NCBI GenBank assembly: GCA_027490215.1
Contig: JAIXYO010000070.1
Span: 62,001-126,000, forward strand
DNA: 64,000 nucleotides
Source of the DNA: Rubrivivax sp.
Lineage (GTDB): Bacteria > Pseudomonadota > Gammaproteobacteria > Burkholderiales > Burkholderiaceae_C
Reading direction: 5' to 3'
Shown: positions 20,557-30,755 of the stretch, piece after piece
How positions within the stretch are numbered: position 1 is the first letter of the stretch
Layout of the letters: the number at the start of each line of letters is the position of its first letter
Program-made: the position numbers and the translations under genes
The notes under the pieces: model-generated
Seen by the model: the letters and a program-made list of their open reading frames with translations, nothing else
What the model was told of the DNA's origin: nothing
Database searches by the model: none

Positions 20557-21054
20557 GTGAATCAGCCCACCCTCACCCTGATCGCAGCCATCGCCCGCGA
20601 GGGCGCCATCGGCAAGGACAACCAGTTGCTGGCGCATCTGCCCGGCGATCTGCCTCGATTCAAGCGCCTCACGATGGGTCACCCGATCGTGATGGGGCGC
20701 AAGACCTGGGACTCGATCGGCCGGCCCCTGCCTGGGCGCCGCAACATCGTCATCACCCGCAACCCGCACTGGTCGGCACCGGGCGCCGAGGCTGCGCCGA
20801 GCCTCACCGCTGCTCTGTCCATGGCCGGGCACGTCGAGCGGGTCTGCGTGATTGGCGGTGCGGAGATTTACGCGCTGGCGCTGCCACAGGCGGACGAACT
20901 GTTGCTGACCGAGATCGACGCCGACTTTGAAGCCGACGCCTTCTTTCCCAACTGGCCGCGCGAGGATTACGACATCGTCTCAAGCGAGACACACTCCACG
21001 CCTGAGGGATGGGTGTATCGCTATGTCGATTACCGCCGAAAACCGCGAGGCTGA
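20557..21054 (+). CDS. folA: Dihydrofolate reductase
   Basis: This 165-residue reductase regenerates tetrahydrofolate with NADPH. Family blocks are LTLIAAIAREGAIGKDNQLL at the N terminus, the catalytic-loop region LPGDLPRFKRLTMGHPIVMG, GRKTWDSIGRPLPGR for cofactor binding, and VIGGAEIYALALP near residue 115. The usual acidic active-site position is Asp in HLPGDLPRFK. GTG 20557 is chosen because GGGAGGA at 20541-20547 is well placed and the protein then starts at the conserved beta strand. It diverges from feoA and ends 5 bases before the VIT-family gene, so those two are probably co-transcribed. Confidence 0.95.
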   Translation: MNQPTLTLIAAIAREGAIGKDNQLLAHLPGDLPRFKRLTMGHPIVMGRKTWDSIGRPLPGRRNIVITRNPHWSAPGAEAAPSLTAALSMAGHVERVCVIGGAEIYALALPQADELLLTEIDADFEADAFFPNWPREDYDIVSSETHSTPEGWVYRYVDYRRKPRG

Positions 21055-21059
21055 GTCCG

Positions 21060-21761
21060 ATGCCTTTGCGTCGCGCCCACTGGGAACGCCACCGCACCAA
21101 CCGCATCGGCTGGCTGCGCGCAGCGGTGATGGGTGCGAACGACGGCATCGTCTCCACCGCCAGTCTGTTGCTGGGCGTGGCCGCCGCTGGAACGGATCGC
21201 AGCGGGCTCCTGGTGGCGGGTGTGGCAGCGTTGGTGGCCGGTGCCATGTCGATGGCGGCTGGCGAGTATGTCTCTGTTCACGCGCAGGCCGACACCGAAA
21301 CCGCTGATCTGGCCCGCGAACAGGCCGAGCTCAATGCCGACGCGGCTGCCGAGCTGAACGAGCTCAGCGCCATCTATGTGGGCCGGGGTGTCGAACCCGA
21401 TCTGGCGCGCCAGGTCGCATCTCAGCTGACTGCACATGACGCCCTGGCAGCACACGCACGCGACGAACTCGGCATCTCGGAAATCCTGGTTGCCCGACCA
21501 CTCCAGGCTGCGGCATCGTCAGCGGCAAGCTTCGCGGCGGGCGCCCTGCTGCCGCTGGCGGTATGCCTGCTTGCGGAGCCTGCGCATTTGGTGGCCGCGG
21601 TCTGGCTGACGGCGATCTTCGCCCTGGCTTTCCTGGGTGGCTTGTCGGCTCAGGCCGGCGGCGCCGGCATCTGGCGCAGCGCCGGCCGTGTCGCGCTGTG
21701 GGGTGTGCTGGCGATGGGGGCAACGAGCCTGATCGGCTCGCTGTTCTCGGTCAGCGTCTAG
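21060..21761 (+). CDS. VIT1/CCC1-family iron/manganese membrane transporter
   Basis: This 233-residue membrane protein of the VIT family exports or sequesters Fe(II)/Mn(II). It shows the signature [20 protein letters not shown] at residues 22-41, a second helix with [14 protein letters not shown], a cytoplasmic acidic/helical metal-binding region (about 85-140) and three C-terminal helices. ATG 21060 lies 5 bases after the folA stop. Placement near feoAB puts Fe(II) import and a likely Fe/Mn efflux system on opposite strands of one locus. The stop shares the tetranucleotide CTAG with the convergent chemoreceptor stop. Confidence 0.88.
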   Translation: MPLRRAHWERHRTNRIGWLRAAVMGANDGIVSTASLLLGVAAAGTDRSGLLVAGVAALVAGAMSMAAGEYVSVHAQADTETADLAREQAELNADAAAELNELSAIYVGRGVEPDLARQVASQLTAHDALAAHARDELGISEILVARPLQAAASSAASFAAGALLPLAVCLLAEPAHLVAAVWLTAIFALAFLGGLSAQAGGAGIWRSAGRVALWGVLAMGATSLIGSLFSVSV

Positions 21762-23500
21762 AACGAAGTCCAGTCGTCGCTGCCGGTCGCTGCGGCGGCC
21801 GGTGCCGGGATGGCGCTGCCACGGAAGGGTGGACGGACGACATTGGTCGCGCGGTCCGGGCCGCGGCGCTCGGCGGGTGCAGGTACAGGCACAGCTGCAG
21901 GTGAGAGCAGGGCAACGGCCCTTGGCAACCCTGCGGCCACATGCACGCTGTCGCCCGCACGCAGCTTGAAGAAGGCCACCGCAGCGACCAGTTGCTCCGC
22001 CTGCGTTTTCAGGCTCTCTGCAGCTGCGGCACTTTCCTCGACGAGCGCAGCATTCTGCTGGGTCGCCTGGTCCATCTGGGTGACGGCCTCGCCGATCTGC
22101 GCCATGCCGCCCGACTGCTCAGTGCTGGCCGCACTGATCTCGCCCATGATGTCGGTGACACGGCGGATCGACGACACGATTTCGGTCATCTTGCCGCCGG
22201 CCTGATCGACCAGCCGGGTGCCGGCGTCGACGCGTTCGACGCTGGTGGTGATCAGTTCCTTGATCTCCTTGGCGGCGTCGGCACTCCGATGCGCGAGACT
22301 GCGCACCTCGCTGGCCACCACCGCAAAGCCGCGCCCTTGCTCACCGGCACGAGCGGCTTCCACGGCGGCATTGAGCGCCAGGATGTTCGTCTGGAATGCA
22401 ATGCCATCGATCACGCCAATGATGTCGGCAATGCGGCGCGAGCTGTCGTTGATGCCTTTCATCGTGTCGACGACCTGACTCACGACCTGACCGCCTTCGA
22501 TGGCCACCGACGAGGCACTCATCGCCAGCTGGTTGGCTTGGCGGGCGTTGTCGGCGTTCTGCGAGACGGTGCTGGTCAACTGCTCCATCGAGGCCGCGGT
22601 TTCTTCCAACGCACTGGCTTGTTCCTCGGTGCGACCCGACAGGTCATTGTTGCCCTGCGAAATCTGCGCGCTCGCGGTGGCCACGCCTTCGGCGTTCTGA
22701 CGTACGTCGCCGACGATGCGATTCAGCCGATCCTTCATTTTCATCAGCGAGTGCAGCAGCTGCGCTGTCTCGTTCTGTCCCGAGACCTGCAGGTCCATCG
22801 ACAGATCGCCCTCGGCGACGGCACGCGACACCTCGACCGCGCGGTTCAAGGGCACAGTGATCGATCGGATGATCCAGATCGCCAGCAGGCCGGCGGCCAC
22901 GATCGCAAACGCTGCCGCGCCCCAAATGATCAATTGGCCCTCGGCCACTCCCGCTTCGGCGTCCTGCCCGGACTGCGCCATCAGCTCCGACTGGAAGTCG
23001 ATCGCGCCATTGACGGCCTTCATGTAAGCCAGCTGCAGCGGGCGAAGCTCCTCGAGCAGAAAATCGCGTGCGTCTTCGGTCCTGCCATCAGAAGCCAGGT
23101 CCAGGAATCGCGTCTGACCGAGAAGATAAGCAGTTCGAGCGTCGGCGATCGCCTGCATGCCTGCCTTGCCCTTCTCGGAGGTGATCAGCTTCTCGAGCTC
23201 GTCCAGATTCGCCGTGATGTCCTTGCGTGACTGCTCGACGGCCGCACGTTCCTGCTGGATGTCGGCCTGAGACGTCATCAGCAGCATGTTTCGCATCGAG
23301 CGCGCGATCTGGTTGATGTCGTCCTTGACGTCGTGGAGCTTCAGCACCTTGGGGTAGCGATCCTCGAGTACCTTGGTGATTTCATCCTGAACCTGATTCA
23401 TCCTCATGATCGCGGCACCGCTGACCAGCGCAATGAGCAGCGCCAGCAGGCCAAACCCGAGCTTCAGTCGGGTGGTGATCTTCATGTCTCGAATGTCCAT
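21758..23500 (-). CDS. Methyl-accepting chemotaxis protein with xWxxF C-terminal tail
   Basis: This 580-residue transmembrane receptor has an N-terminal helix (about 12-32), a periplasmic four-helix-bundle domain (35-190), a second helix (about 190-212) and HAMP. The signalling hairpin has tip [20 protein letters not shown]. An extended Pro/Ala-rich linker of about 50 residues ends in DWTSF, which fits the xWxxF pentapeptide that tethers CheR/CheB in high-abundance receptors. ATG 23500 has AAAGGA well placed upstream; an internal ATG at 23485 is possible. The ligand is unknown. It converges on the VIT gene and diverges from cysB. Confidence 0.93.
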   Translation of the reverse strand: MDIRDMKITTRLKLGFGLLALLIALVSGAAIMRMNQVQDEITKVLEDRYPKVLKLHDVKDDINQIARSMRNMLLMTSQADIQQERAAVEQSRKDITANLDELEKLITSEKGKAGMQAIADARTAYLLGQTRFLDLASDGRTEDARDFLLEELRPLQLAYMKAVNGAIDFQSELMAQSGQDAEAGVAEGQLIIWGAAAFAIVAAGLLAIWIIRSITVPLNRAVEVSRAVAEGDLSMDLQVSGQNETAQLLHSLMKMKDRLNRIVGDVRQNAEGVATASAQISQGNNDLSGRTEEQASALEETAASMEQLTSTVSQNADNARQANQLAMSASSVAIEGGQVVSQVVDTMKGINDSSRRIADIIGVIDGIAFQTNILALNAAVEAARAGEQGRGFAVVASEVRSLAHRSADAAKEIKELITTSVERVDAGTRLVDQAGGKMTEIVSSIRRVTDIMGEISAASTEQSGGMAQIGEAVTQMDQATQQNAALVEESAAAAESLKTQAEQLVAAVAFFKLRAGDSVHVAAGLPRAVALLSPAAVPVPAPAERRGPDRATNVVRPPFRGSAIPAPAAAATGSDDWTSF

Positions 23501-23755
23501 GATCGGAATCCTTTGTCGGCGTTGAGTTGCAACGACAGTTGCATTTCCTCTTTTCTTCTCATCTGGATCATCGACATCTGGCGGTTGTGCTTTACCGACC
23601 CGCGCCTAGGGTTTGCACTTGGCAGATCCGCTGTGGCTTATGCCAACCGCAAACTAGCTTAGAAGCACTGAGTCGTTGTGCGCCGCAGCGCGGCGGCCAA
23701 CAATCGGCTGCTCGGCAAACGTCGGTATCACCTTCCGCCTGCACGGCGACGATTC

Positions 23756-24694
23756 ATGAATTTTCAGCAACTGCGAGCCGTCCGCGAAGCCATCCGCTGC
23801 GGATTCAACCTCACCGATGTGGCCGGCGTGCTGCACACCTCGCAGCCCGGCATCAGCCGGCAGATCCGCGAACTGGAAGACGAACTCGGCATCGACATCT
23901 TCGTGCGCGCCGGCAAGCGTCTGACCCGTCTCACGCCACCTGGCGAGGCCGTTCTTCCCATCGTGGAACGACTGCTGCTGGAGGCCGATAACCTGCGACG
24001 CGTGGGCGACGATTTCAACGCGCAGAGCACGGGCCGGCTGTCGATTGCCGCAACGCACTCGCAGGCCCGCTACGCCCTGCCGACGGTGGTTCGCGACTTC
24101 CGCGAGGTCTACCCGGATGTGACCCTGGTGCTTCATCAGGGTTCGCCCAGGCAGGTGGCTGAAATGCTGCTGTCTGGCGAAGCGGACATCGGCGTGGCCA
24201 CCGAGGCGCTGGCGCATTACGACCCGCTGGTCGCCCTGCCCTGCTACCGCTGGACCCACAGCGTCGTGGTGCCGCCTGGCCACGAGTTGCTGAGCGTCGA
24301 AGGGCCGATCTCGCTCGAACAACTGGCGCGCTTTCCCATCATCACCTACGAAGCCGGCTACACCGGTCGGGCGCACATCGACGACGCGTTCACGAAGGCC
24401 GGGCTCACACCCAACATCGTGCTCAGCGCGATGGACGCCGACGTCATCAAGACCTATGTCGAGCTGGGCATGGGTGTGGGCATCGTTGCATCGATCGCCT
24501 TCGACACCGAGCGCGACCGCACGCTGCGCGCACTCGATGTGCGACACCTGTTCGAAGTGAACCTGACGCGCCTGGCGATCCGGCGCGGCACCTGGCTGCG
24601 CGGCTACGTCTACGCCTTCATCGAGGCATTTGCACCGACGCTGTCGCGCGCAGTGGTGGAGCGGGCGCTGGCCGGTGACATCGACGAGGATTGA
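23756..24694 (+). CDS. cysB: CysB-type LysR regulator of sulfur assimilation
   Basis: This 312-residue LysR protein closely follows the CysB/Cbl subfamily: MNFQQLRAVREAI and LHTSQPGISRQIRELEDELG in the helix-turn-helix, then ATHSQARYALP and HQGSPRQVAEMLLSGEADIG in the ligand domain. The Thr-His-Ser/Thr-Gln loop contacts sulfate or acetylserine in CysB. It should activate sulfate and thiosulfate uptake genes under sulfur limitation. The transport genes cysA, cysW, cysT, cysP and sbp lie 2-7 kb to the right on the opposite strand, which supports the assignment. ATG 23756 gives the canonical N terminus. The 255 bases upstream, shared with a divergent chemoreceptor gene, show no other gene. Confidence 0.9.
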   Translation: MNFQQLRAVREAIRCGFNLTDVAGVLHTSQPGISRQIRELEDELGIDIFVRAGKRLTRLTPPGEAVLPIVERLLLEADNLRRVGDDFNAQSTGRLSIAATHSQARYALPTVVRDFREVYPDVTLVLHQGSPRQVAEMLLSGEADIGVATEALAHYDPLVALPCYRWTHSVVVPPGHELLSVEGPISLEQLARFPIITYEAGYTGRAHIDDAFTKAGLTPNIVLSAMDADVIKTYVELGMGVGIVASIAFDTERDRTLRALDVRHLFEVNLTRLAIRRGTWLRGYVYAFIEAFAPTLSRAVVERALAGDIDED

Positions 24695-24709
24695 GGCGCG
24701 GCGAGGGCT

Positions 24710-25801
24710 TCAAGTCGGCAACGGATCGCTGGTCCGACGACCGGCGTGGTCGGTCCAGCAGCCGGCCTCGTAGTCGTACAGCTTGCATCGGCGTGCCGTG
24801 TCGGCGTACCAACGCCACGAAAACGGCTGAATGACGATGCGGCCTGGCAGCCTGCTCTCCAGCAGCTTCTGCGCGCGCTTCAGTCGATACAGCGGTACAC
24901 CCATGTCCACGTGGTGCGCGGTGTGCTCCATGATGTGATGAAGCGCAGCGCCCATCGGCGAACGGAAGGTGAGGTGTGTGGTCGTCGAAACGAACGGCGC
25001 CGTCGCGGCCCACCGGGCCTTGTCGGCGTACCAGGCTACCTGGGTGTGCGTGTGGTGCAGGTACACCACGAAGCCGATCATCCCGTTCCAGAAGACAAAG
25101 GGCACGACGAAACCGACCACGATCAGCCACCAGGGTGACTGGTCAGTCGCCATCGCCGCAACGACCAGGCCGCCGATCCAGATGAGCGCGCCCGCTGACA
25201 CGCCCAGACAGTCCCAGAGAAACGCCGGGCGGCGCGTCGGCAGGATCTGTTTGCTGGGAAAGTACATGCGGCGCCACCAGATCTCGATCAGGTAGTACAG
25301 CCACGGCGCCCACCCGCTGCGATAGACCTGCTCCAGCTTGCGCCGCCACAAGGGCAGCGCCTCGTACTCCTGCAAGGTGCGGGGTTCCCAGACGAAATCG
25401 AAGCCTTTCAGGTTGGTATAGCCGTGGTGAACGATGTTGTGGCCCACCTCCCACAGGCTGTAGGGCGTCAGCGAGGGCAGGAACACCAGCCGTCCCAGCC
25501 AGCGGTTGAGGCGCCGGTGGCGGGTCAGGCTCTGGTGACAGGCGTCATGGCCGAGCACGAACAGGCGCCCGATGACGAAGCCGGTAGCGAGCCCCGCCGC
25601 AAGCTGGACAACGGGCTGCCGCGCAAGGATCGTGATCGCCAGACACACCACGAACAAGACCACATCGACCAGCACCAAGCACAGCGCACGGGCCGTGCTG
25701 GATGCCGAGATCGGCACCAGCCAGGCGCGCAGCAGCCTTCGGTGCGGTATCGGCGCCTGCGGATTCACCATCGTGAGCTCCGGGGAAAGTGTGGTCGTCA
25801 T
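24710..25801 (-). CDS. Fatty acid desaturase family membrane protein
   Basis: This 363-residue di-iron membrane enzyme has the three histidine boxes: GHDACHQ near residue 88, VGHNIVHHGYTN near 125, and MEHTAHHVD near 290. Four or more hydrophobic segments lie between them. It probably introduces a double bond into acyl chains of membrane lipids; position specificity cannot be read from sequence. ATG 25801 gives the longest product. ATG 25771 (MVNPQAP) has a better ribosome site (GGAG six bases upstream) and may be the real start. It converges on cysB with 15 bases between stops. Confidence 0.88.
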   Translation of the reverse strand: MTTTLSPELTMVNPQAPIPHRRLLRAWLVPISASSTARALCLVLVDVVLFVVCLAITILARQPVVQLAAGLATGFVIGRLFVLGHDACHQSLTRHRRLNRWLGRLVFLPSLTPYSLWEVGHNIVHHGYTNLKGFDFVWEPRTLQEYEALPLWRRKLEQVYRSGWAPWLYYLIEIWWRRMYFPSKQILPTRRPAFLWDCLGVSAGALIWIGGLVVAAMATDQSPWWLIVVGFVVPFVFWNGMIGFVVYLHHTHTQVAWYADKARWAATAPFVSTTTHLTFRSPMGAALHHIMEHTAHHVDMGVPLYRLKRAQKLLESRLPGRIVIQPFSWRWYADTARRCKLYDYEAGCWTDHAGRRTSDPLPT

Positions 25802-25931
25802 GAGGCCTTGGGCAAATACCTGAGCCTAGAGACAAGCACGCTGCCGGCGCTTGATCGCGATCAAGGTCAGAGGCCAGTGCAGCACTGCTCGCGGGAGTGA
25901 CCTGGCACACCCGGTTGCGACCAGCGGCGAC

Positions 25932-26522
25932 TCAGCTCGCGTCCGCGCCGAGTCTGCGCAAGGCGCGCTGCCAGCGCGCCACCCCGGCGGCACCCAAGGT
26001 ATCGACCTGCCCCACCAGCGTCTCGCGAATCGGGGCGATGCCCACAAAGCCAAGGATGTTGCGCTCGAGGGCCTTCACGCTGTGCGCGCGGAACACATAA
26101 CGGTAGACCAGTGCTGGCATGCCCATCGTCACCACGATGCGAGCCGAACGCCCGCCCAGCGCCTTCTGACCGAGCGGCCCGCCCTTCGACTTGTCGAAGG
26201 CGAATCCGGGTCGAGCCACCTGCTCGAAGTAGGCCTTCAGCAGCGCAGGCATGTCGCCCATCCACAGTGGGAAAACAAACACGAGGTGCTGCGCCCACGC
26301 GATGGCCTCCTGAGAATCGCGCAACGCGGGCGGCACCACGCCGTCGTTCCACTCCGCCTCGCTGCGCAGCAGCGGGAAATCGAGGTGAGCAACATCGATC
26401 AACCGCACATCATGGCCCGCGGCCTGCGCACCCTCGCGATAGGCATCGGCCAGCGTGTGGCACAAGTGACTTCCGACCGGGTCAGGATGCCCTTGAATGA
26501 TCAGGATGCGATGAACCAGCAT
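25932..26522 (-). CDS. Flavodoxin-fold NAD(P)H-dependent oxidoreductase
   Basis: This 196-residue protein of the NQO1/MdaB/KefF-like flavodoxin-2 fold has an N-terminal nucleotide-binding strand ILIIQGHPDPVGSHL, the flavin loop FVFPLWMGDMPALLKAY near residue 90 and GMPALVYRY near 140. Such enzymes reduce quinones or other acceptors with FMN/FAD. The physiological acceptor is unknown. ATG 26522 (MLVHRIL) is preferred to an upstream ATG 24 bases away. It lies between the desaturase and cysA on the same strand and starts 89 bases after the cysA stop. Co-expression with the sulfur genes is possible but not shown. Confidence 0.87.
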   Translation of the reverse strand: MLVHRILIIQGHPDPVGSHLCHTLADAYREGAQAAGHDVRLIDVAHLDFPLLRSEAEWNDGVVPPALRDSQEAIAWAQHLVFVFPLWMGDMPALLKAYFEQVARPGFAFDKSKGGPLGQKALGGRSARIVVTMGMPALVYRYVFRAHSVKALERNILGFVGIAPIRETLVGQVDTLGAAGVARWQRALRRLGADAS

Positions 26523-26611
26523 GGCTGCTTTCTCCCAAAGCTGCATGCTGATCGCCGCAACCGCGGCGAGGCTTGATCGACATCAAGCCGACGGGCACCA
26601 CCCGGACGCCC

Positions 26612-27667
26612 TCAGATCATGGCGGCGGGGTCGGGTTGTTCCTCGGCGAAGCGAGTCACCCTGCGCGGCAGCAGGTGCACCGTCGAACCCGTTTCGAGCT
26701 GCATCCGTTCGCGCAGCTTGCGGAACTCGGCCCGTGGCAGCTCGACATCGATGTAGGTGCTGTCGTCGAGCCGCTTGAACTCCAGCCGGGTGTTCGGCCC
26801 GACGGTCAGGGCCTGCGACAACGTCACCGCCACTGCGCCGTCCTGCGGCGTGGCGATGACCTCGAGTTCGTGCGGGCGCACATAACTCACGTCGCGGCCT
26901 GAGGACACCGCGCCCTGCGCATGGTCGAGGCGCCCGTGGAACAGGTTCACATCGCCCAGGAACTGCAACACGAATGGCGTGGCGGGCTGGTCATAGACCT
27001 GGTCGGGCGTGCCGACCTGCTCGATGCCGCCCAGGTTCATCACGACGATGCGATCGGCCACCTCCATCGCCTCTTCCTGGTCGTGGGTGACAAACACACT
27101 GGTGACGTGAACCTCGTCGTGCAGGCGGCGCAACCAGCGACGAAGCTCCTTGCGCACCTTCGCGTCGAGCGCGCCGAACGGTTCATCGAGCAACAACACC
27201 TTGGGCTCGACCGCCAGCGCGCGTGCCAGTGCGATGCGTTGCCTCTGTCCACCGGAGAGTTGATGCGGATAGCGATCGGCCAACCAGTCCAGTTGCACCA
27301 GTTCCAGCAGCTCGGAGACCTTCTTCTGGATCGCAGCCTCGTTCGGCCGCGTGGCCTTGGGCCGCACCCGCAGCCCGAAAGCGACGTTCTCGAAGATCGT
27401 CATGTGACCGAAAAGCGCGTAGTGCTGAAACACGAAGCCCACATTGCGGTCGCGCACGTCGGTGTGGGTCGTGTCCTCGCCGTGAAACAGCACGCTGCCG
27501 GAGTCTGGTACTTCGAGCCCCGCAATGATGCGCAGCAGCGAGGTCTTGCCCGAGCCCGATGGCCCGAGCAATGCGACGAGTTCGCCGGACGGGATGTCGA
27601 GGTTCAGGTTGTTGCAGACGACCGTCTTGCCGAAGCGCTTGTTGAGGTTGCGGATTTCAATGCTCAT
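26612..27667 (-). CDS. cysA: Sulfate/thiosulfate ABC transporter ATPase
   Basis: This 351-residue ATPase powers the CysTW permease. Walker A GPSGSGKT is at 35-42, the signature [15 protein letters not shown] near 135, Walker [13 protein letters not shown] near 157, and the switch region [14 protein letters not shown] follows. After about residue 240 comes the TOBE-like regulatory domain seen in CysA ([10 protein letters not shown]). The N-terminal [13 protein letters not shown] is typical. It follows cysW by 78 bases in the cysP-T-W-A order known from enterobacteria. Confidence 0.96.
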   Translation of the reverse strand: MSIEIRNLNKRFGKTVVCNNLNLDIPSGELVALLGPSGSGKTSLLRIIAGLEVPDSGSVLFHGEDTTHTDVRDRNVGFVFQHYALFGHMTIFENVAFGLRVRPKATRPNEAAIQKKVSELLELVQLDWLADRYPHQLSGGQRQRIALARALAVEPKVLLLDEPFGALDAKVRKELRRWLRRLHDEVHVTSVFVTHDQEEAMEVADRIVVMNLGGIEQVGTPDQVYDQPATPFVLQFLGDVNLFHGRLDHAQGAVSSGRDVSYVRPHELEVIATPQDGAVAVTLSQALTVGPNTRLEFKRLDDSTYIDVELPRAEFRKLRERMQLETGSTVHLLPRRVTRFAEEQPDPAAMI

Positions 27668-27745
27668 GTCGAAGTTTCCATCGTGCGGCTGCGGCGGGAT
27701 GAGGTCTGCGGGTTCGGGACCGTGACGAAAGATCTGAAGCAGGCG

Positions 27746-28648
27746 CTAGTGAATTTCAGTGATCACGCGCTTCTGCGCCTTGACGCGCTGCTCGACCGCG
27801 TACTTGAGGATCAGTGTGACCAGCGCCAGACTGGCCAGCAGCGAGGCGACCGCGAAGGCGGCGGCGAACTGGTATTCGTTGTAGACGATCTCGATGTGCA
27901 GCGGCATCGTGTTGGTCTGGCCCCGTATGTGCCCCGACACCACGCTGACCGCACCAAACTCGCCCATCGCGCGTGCGTTGCAGAGAATCACGCCGTAGAG
28001 CAGCGCCCACTTGACGTTCGGCATCGTGACGCGCCAGAACAACTGCCAGCCGTTCGCACCGAGCACGCAGGCCGCCTCCTCCTGCTCTGTGCCCTGTGCC
28101 TGCATCAGCGGAATCAGCTCACGCGCGACGAACGGAAACGTCACGAAGATGGTCGCCAGAACAATGCCAGGCACCGCGAAGATGATCTTCATGTCGTTGT
28201 CGATGAACCAACTGCCGAACCAGCCCTGCAGACCGAAGATCAGCACGTAGATCAGGCCAGCGATGACGGGGCTCACCGAGAAGGGCAGATCGATCAAGGT
28301 CAGCAGCACGTTCTTGCCACGGAAGTCGAACTTGGCGATCGCCCACGCGGCAGCGACGCCGAAAATCAGGTTCAGCGGCACCGAGATCACCGCTGCGATC
28401 AAGGTGAGCTTGATGGCCGACAAAGCGTCGGGTTCAGTGACCGCCGCCGCGTAGACATCCCATCCCTTCTTGAACGCCTCGAAGAACACCGTCGCGAGCG
28501 GCACGAACAGGAAGAAGGTCATGAAGGCCAGCACCAGGCCGACCAGAGTCCACTTCACCCAGGGGGCTTCGGTCGTGGCGTTGCGGATCGGGCGCGGGGC
28601 TGCGCCTGGCGCGGCGGTGGCGGGAAGACTCAGGTCGCTGGACGACAT
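27746..28648 (-). CDS. cysW: Sulfate/thiosulfate ABC transporter permease CysW
   Basis: This 300-residue inner-membrane permease has about six helices. The cytoplasmic EAA loop that docks CysA reads [21 protein letters not shown] near residue 195-215. The N-terminal 30 residues are Ala/Pro-rich. It pairs with CysT to form the sulfate channel. It starts at ATG 28648, ten bases after cysT, and is followed by cysA. The C terminus contains the conserved [14 protein letters not shown] stretch. Confidence 0.95.
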   Translation of the reverse strand: MSSSDLSLPATAAPGAAPRPIRNATTEAPWVKWTLVGLVLAFMTFFLFVPLATVFFEAFKKGWDVYAAAVTEPDALSAIKLTLIAAVISVPLNLIFGVAAAWAIAKFDFRGKNVLLTLIDLPFSVSPVIAGLIYVLIFGLQGWFGSWFIDNDMKIIFAVPGIVLATIFVTFPFVARELIPLMQAQGTEQEEAACVLGANGWQLFWRVTMPNVKWALLYGVILCNARAMGEFGAVSVVSGHIRGQTNTMPLHIEIVYNEYQFAAAFAVASLLASLALVTLILKYAVEQRVKAQKRVITEIH

Positions 28649-28658
28649 GGCAGTGGCC

Positions 28659-29495
28659 TCAGATGCCGCCCTGACGCTTGCGCGCCCAGGCCTGCAATGC
28701 GTTGATGACGAGCAGCAGGACGAACGACACCACGAGCATGACCACCGCGATCGCGGTCGCGCCGGCGTAGTCGTACTGCTCGAGTTTGGTGATGATCAGC
28801 AGCGGCGTGATCTCGCTGACGAACGGCAGGTTGCCGGCGATGAAGATCACCGAGCCGTACTCCCCCAGCGCGCGCGCGAATGCGAGCGCGAAGCCAGTCA
28901 GCAGCGCTGGCATCACCGTGGGGAAGATCACGTGCCGGAAGGTCTGCCAGCGATTGGCGCCGAGCGTTGCCGCCGCCTCTTCCATTTCGCGGTTCAGGTC
29001 CTCGAGCACCGGCTGGACGGTGCGGACGACGAAGGGCAGACCGATGAACACCAGGGCGACGAAAACGCCCAGGGGCGTGAAGCTGACCTTGAACGGCAGG
29101 AACTGGCCGATCAGGCCGTTCTCGGCGTAGATCGCGGTCAACGCGATGCCCGCCACCGCCGTCGGCAGTGCAAAGGGCAGATCGACGAGCGCATCGACGA
29201 TGCGCTTGCCAAAGAACTCGTAACGCACCAGCACCCACGCGACCATCAGGCCGAACACGCCGTTGAGCGCAGCGGCCGCCAGGCTGGCGCCGAAAGTCAG
29301 GCGATACGAGGCCATCACGCGTGGCGATGTGGTCGCCTCCCAGAACTCCGCCCAGGTCAGCGTGAATGTCTTGAAGAAGGCAGCCGACAGCGGGATCAGC
29401 ACGATCAAGCTGATGTAGAGCAAGGCGAAGCCGAGGGCGAGATCGAAGCCCGGCAGGACGCTGTGCCGCTTCAGGAGCGTGCGGGTGAAGATCAT
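28659..29495 (-). CDS. cysT: Sulfate/thiosulfate ABC transporter permease CysT (CysU)
   Basis: This 278-residue permease has six predicted helices and the EAA loop [21 protein letters not shown] near residue 180. [21 protein letters not shown] at the N terminus and the [15 protein letters not shown] segment are typical of CysT/CysU. It forms the membrane channel with CysW. ATG 29495 follows the cysP-like gene by 97 bases, so the order is cysP-cysT-cysW-cysA. Confidence 0.95.
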   Translation of the reverse strand: MIFTRTLLKRHSVLPGFDLALGFALLYISLIVLIPLSAAFFKTFTLTWAEFWEATTSPRVMASYRLTFGASLAAAALNGVFGLMVAWVLVRYEFFGKRIVDALVDLPFALPTAVAGIALTAIYAENGLIGQFLPFKVSFTPLGVFVALVFIGLPFVVRTVQPVLEDLNREMEEAAATLGANRWQTFRHVIFPTVMPALLTGFALAFARALGEYGSVIFIAGNLPFVSEITPLLIITKLEQYDYAGATAIAVVMLVVSFVLLLVINALQAWARKRQGGI

Positions 29496-29592
29496 CGGAA
29501 GCCTGCGGGAGAAAGAAGCACGAGAAACCAGAGGCCTCGCCGGACATCGGTGCGGACCGACGCCCGGGCGAGCGCGAAAGCTGCAGACGGTG

Positions 29593-30618
29593 TCAGCGCG
29601 GCTTCGCTGCGTTGATCACCTGGTCGTAGAGCCCGCCGTCGTTGAAGTGATCCTTCTGCGCCTTCGTCCAGCCACCGAAGACTTCGTCCACGGTGAAGGT
29701 GCTGACCTTGGGGAACGCCTTGGCGTACTTGGCGAGCACCTTGGCGTCGCGCGGTCGCAGGTTGTGCTTCGCTGCGATTTCCTGTCCGGCATCGCTGTAC
29801 AGGTATTGAAGATAGGCCTCCGCCTGCTTGCGGGTGCCACGCTTGTCGGCGACCTTGTCGACCACGCTCACCGGGTTCTCGGCCAGGATCGTGCGGGCGG
29901 GGTAGACCACCTCGAAGTTGTCGCCGAACTCGTTCTTGATCAGCGGCACCTCGCTCTCGAAGGTCACCAGTGCGTCACCGATGTTGCGCTGAGCGAAGGT
30001 GGTGGTGGCGCCACGACCGCCGCCGTCGAGCACCGGCACGTTGGCGAAGATGCGGGTGACCAGGGCCTTGGCGGCGTCATGGCTGACACCGCCCGTCACG
30101 CCCGCGCCCCAGGCGGCGAGGTAGGTGTAGCGGCCGTTGCCGCTCGTCTTCGGGTTCGGAATGATCACCTGCAGTCCGCTGCGACCCAGATCGGTCCAGT
30201 CGCGGACGTTCTTCGGGTTGCCCTTGCGAACCAGGATCACGCTGATGCTGGTCGTCGGCGAGGCGTTGTTCGGCAGGCGCTTGGCCCAGTCTGCGGGTAC
30301 CAGGCCACCGCGGGTGTTCAGCATGTCGATGTCGTTGTGCTGGTTCATCGTGATGACATCGGCTTCGAGCCCATCGATCACGCTGCGCGCCTGTTTGCTC
30401 GATCCGCCATGGCTCTGGTTGATCGTCAGGACTTCGCCCGTCGTCTTCTTCCAGTGCGCGATGAAGACAGTGTTGTAGTCCTTGTAGAACTCGCGAGAAA
30501 CGTCATAGCTGACATTCAAGAGAGTCTTTCCGGGCTCGGCCGCGACCCAGCCGCTGCCTAACGCCAAGGTCACCGCCAGCAGGCCTCGACGGCCCATAGA
30601 TACATATGAAGAACGCAT
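29593..30618 (-). CDS. cysP: CysP-like thiosulfate/sulfate-binding periplasmic protein
   Basis: This 341-residue periplasmic binding protein has a signal peptide (SMGRRGLLAVTLALGSGWVAA). It starts [15 protein letters not shown] and has [20 protein letters not shown]. It carries the positions that, from memory of the E. coli proteins, separate CysP from Sbp: ITMNQHNDIDML in place of [18 protein letters not shown], and GGRGATTTFAQRNIGDALV with TFESEV. It is therefore probably the thiosulfate-type receptor of the CysTWA transporter, consistent with its place as first gene of the permease operon. ATG 30618 is chosen; an ATG seven codons in would leave the same mature protein. Confidence 0.88.
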   Translation of the reverse strand: MRSSYVSMGRRGLLAVTLALGSGWVAAEPGKTLLNVSYDVSREFYKDYNTVFIAHWKKTTGEVLTINQSHGGSSKQARSVIDGLEADVITMNQHNDIDMLNTRGGLVPADWAKRLPNNASPTTSISVILVRKGNPKNVRDWTDLGRSGLQVIIPNPKTSGNGRYTYLAAWGAGVTGGVSHDAAKALVTRIFANVPVLDGGGRGATTTFAQRNIGDALVTFESEVPLIKNEFGDNFEVVYPARTILAENPVSVVDKVADKRGTRKQAEAYLQYLYSDAGQEIAAKHNLRPRDAKVLAKYAKAFPKVSTFTVDEVFGGWTKAQKDHFNDGGLYDQVINAAKPR

Positions 30619-30709
30619 GAAATAGCCCACGAATAGTTGTTTGGCGAATGTTAGAGGCAAGCCTCGCGGCGCAAAACAACGTTTTTCGGCCATGCTTATA
30701 CGGAAAACA

Positions 30710-30735
30710 ATGAAACCGCCCTCAGGCGGTTTCAT
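30710..30735 (-). terminator. Hairpin terminator after sbp
   Basis: A perfect 11-bp stem (ATGAAACCGCC / GGCGGTTTCAT) with a CTCA loop lies 20 bases beyond the sbp stop. On the transcribed strand it is followed by ATTGTTTTCC, a modest T-rich tract. It separates sbp from the cysP operon, which must then have its own promoter in 30619-30709. Confidence 0.75.
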
Positions 30736-30755
30736 GGGTGTCGCTCAACCGGGAA

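Noticed and set aside
30654-30665. GAGGC-AA-GCCTC palindrome upstream of cysP
   Set aside because: Five-base arms in a GC-rich genome are expected by chance, and a two-base loop is too tight for a hairpin.
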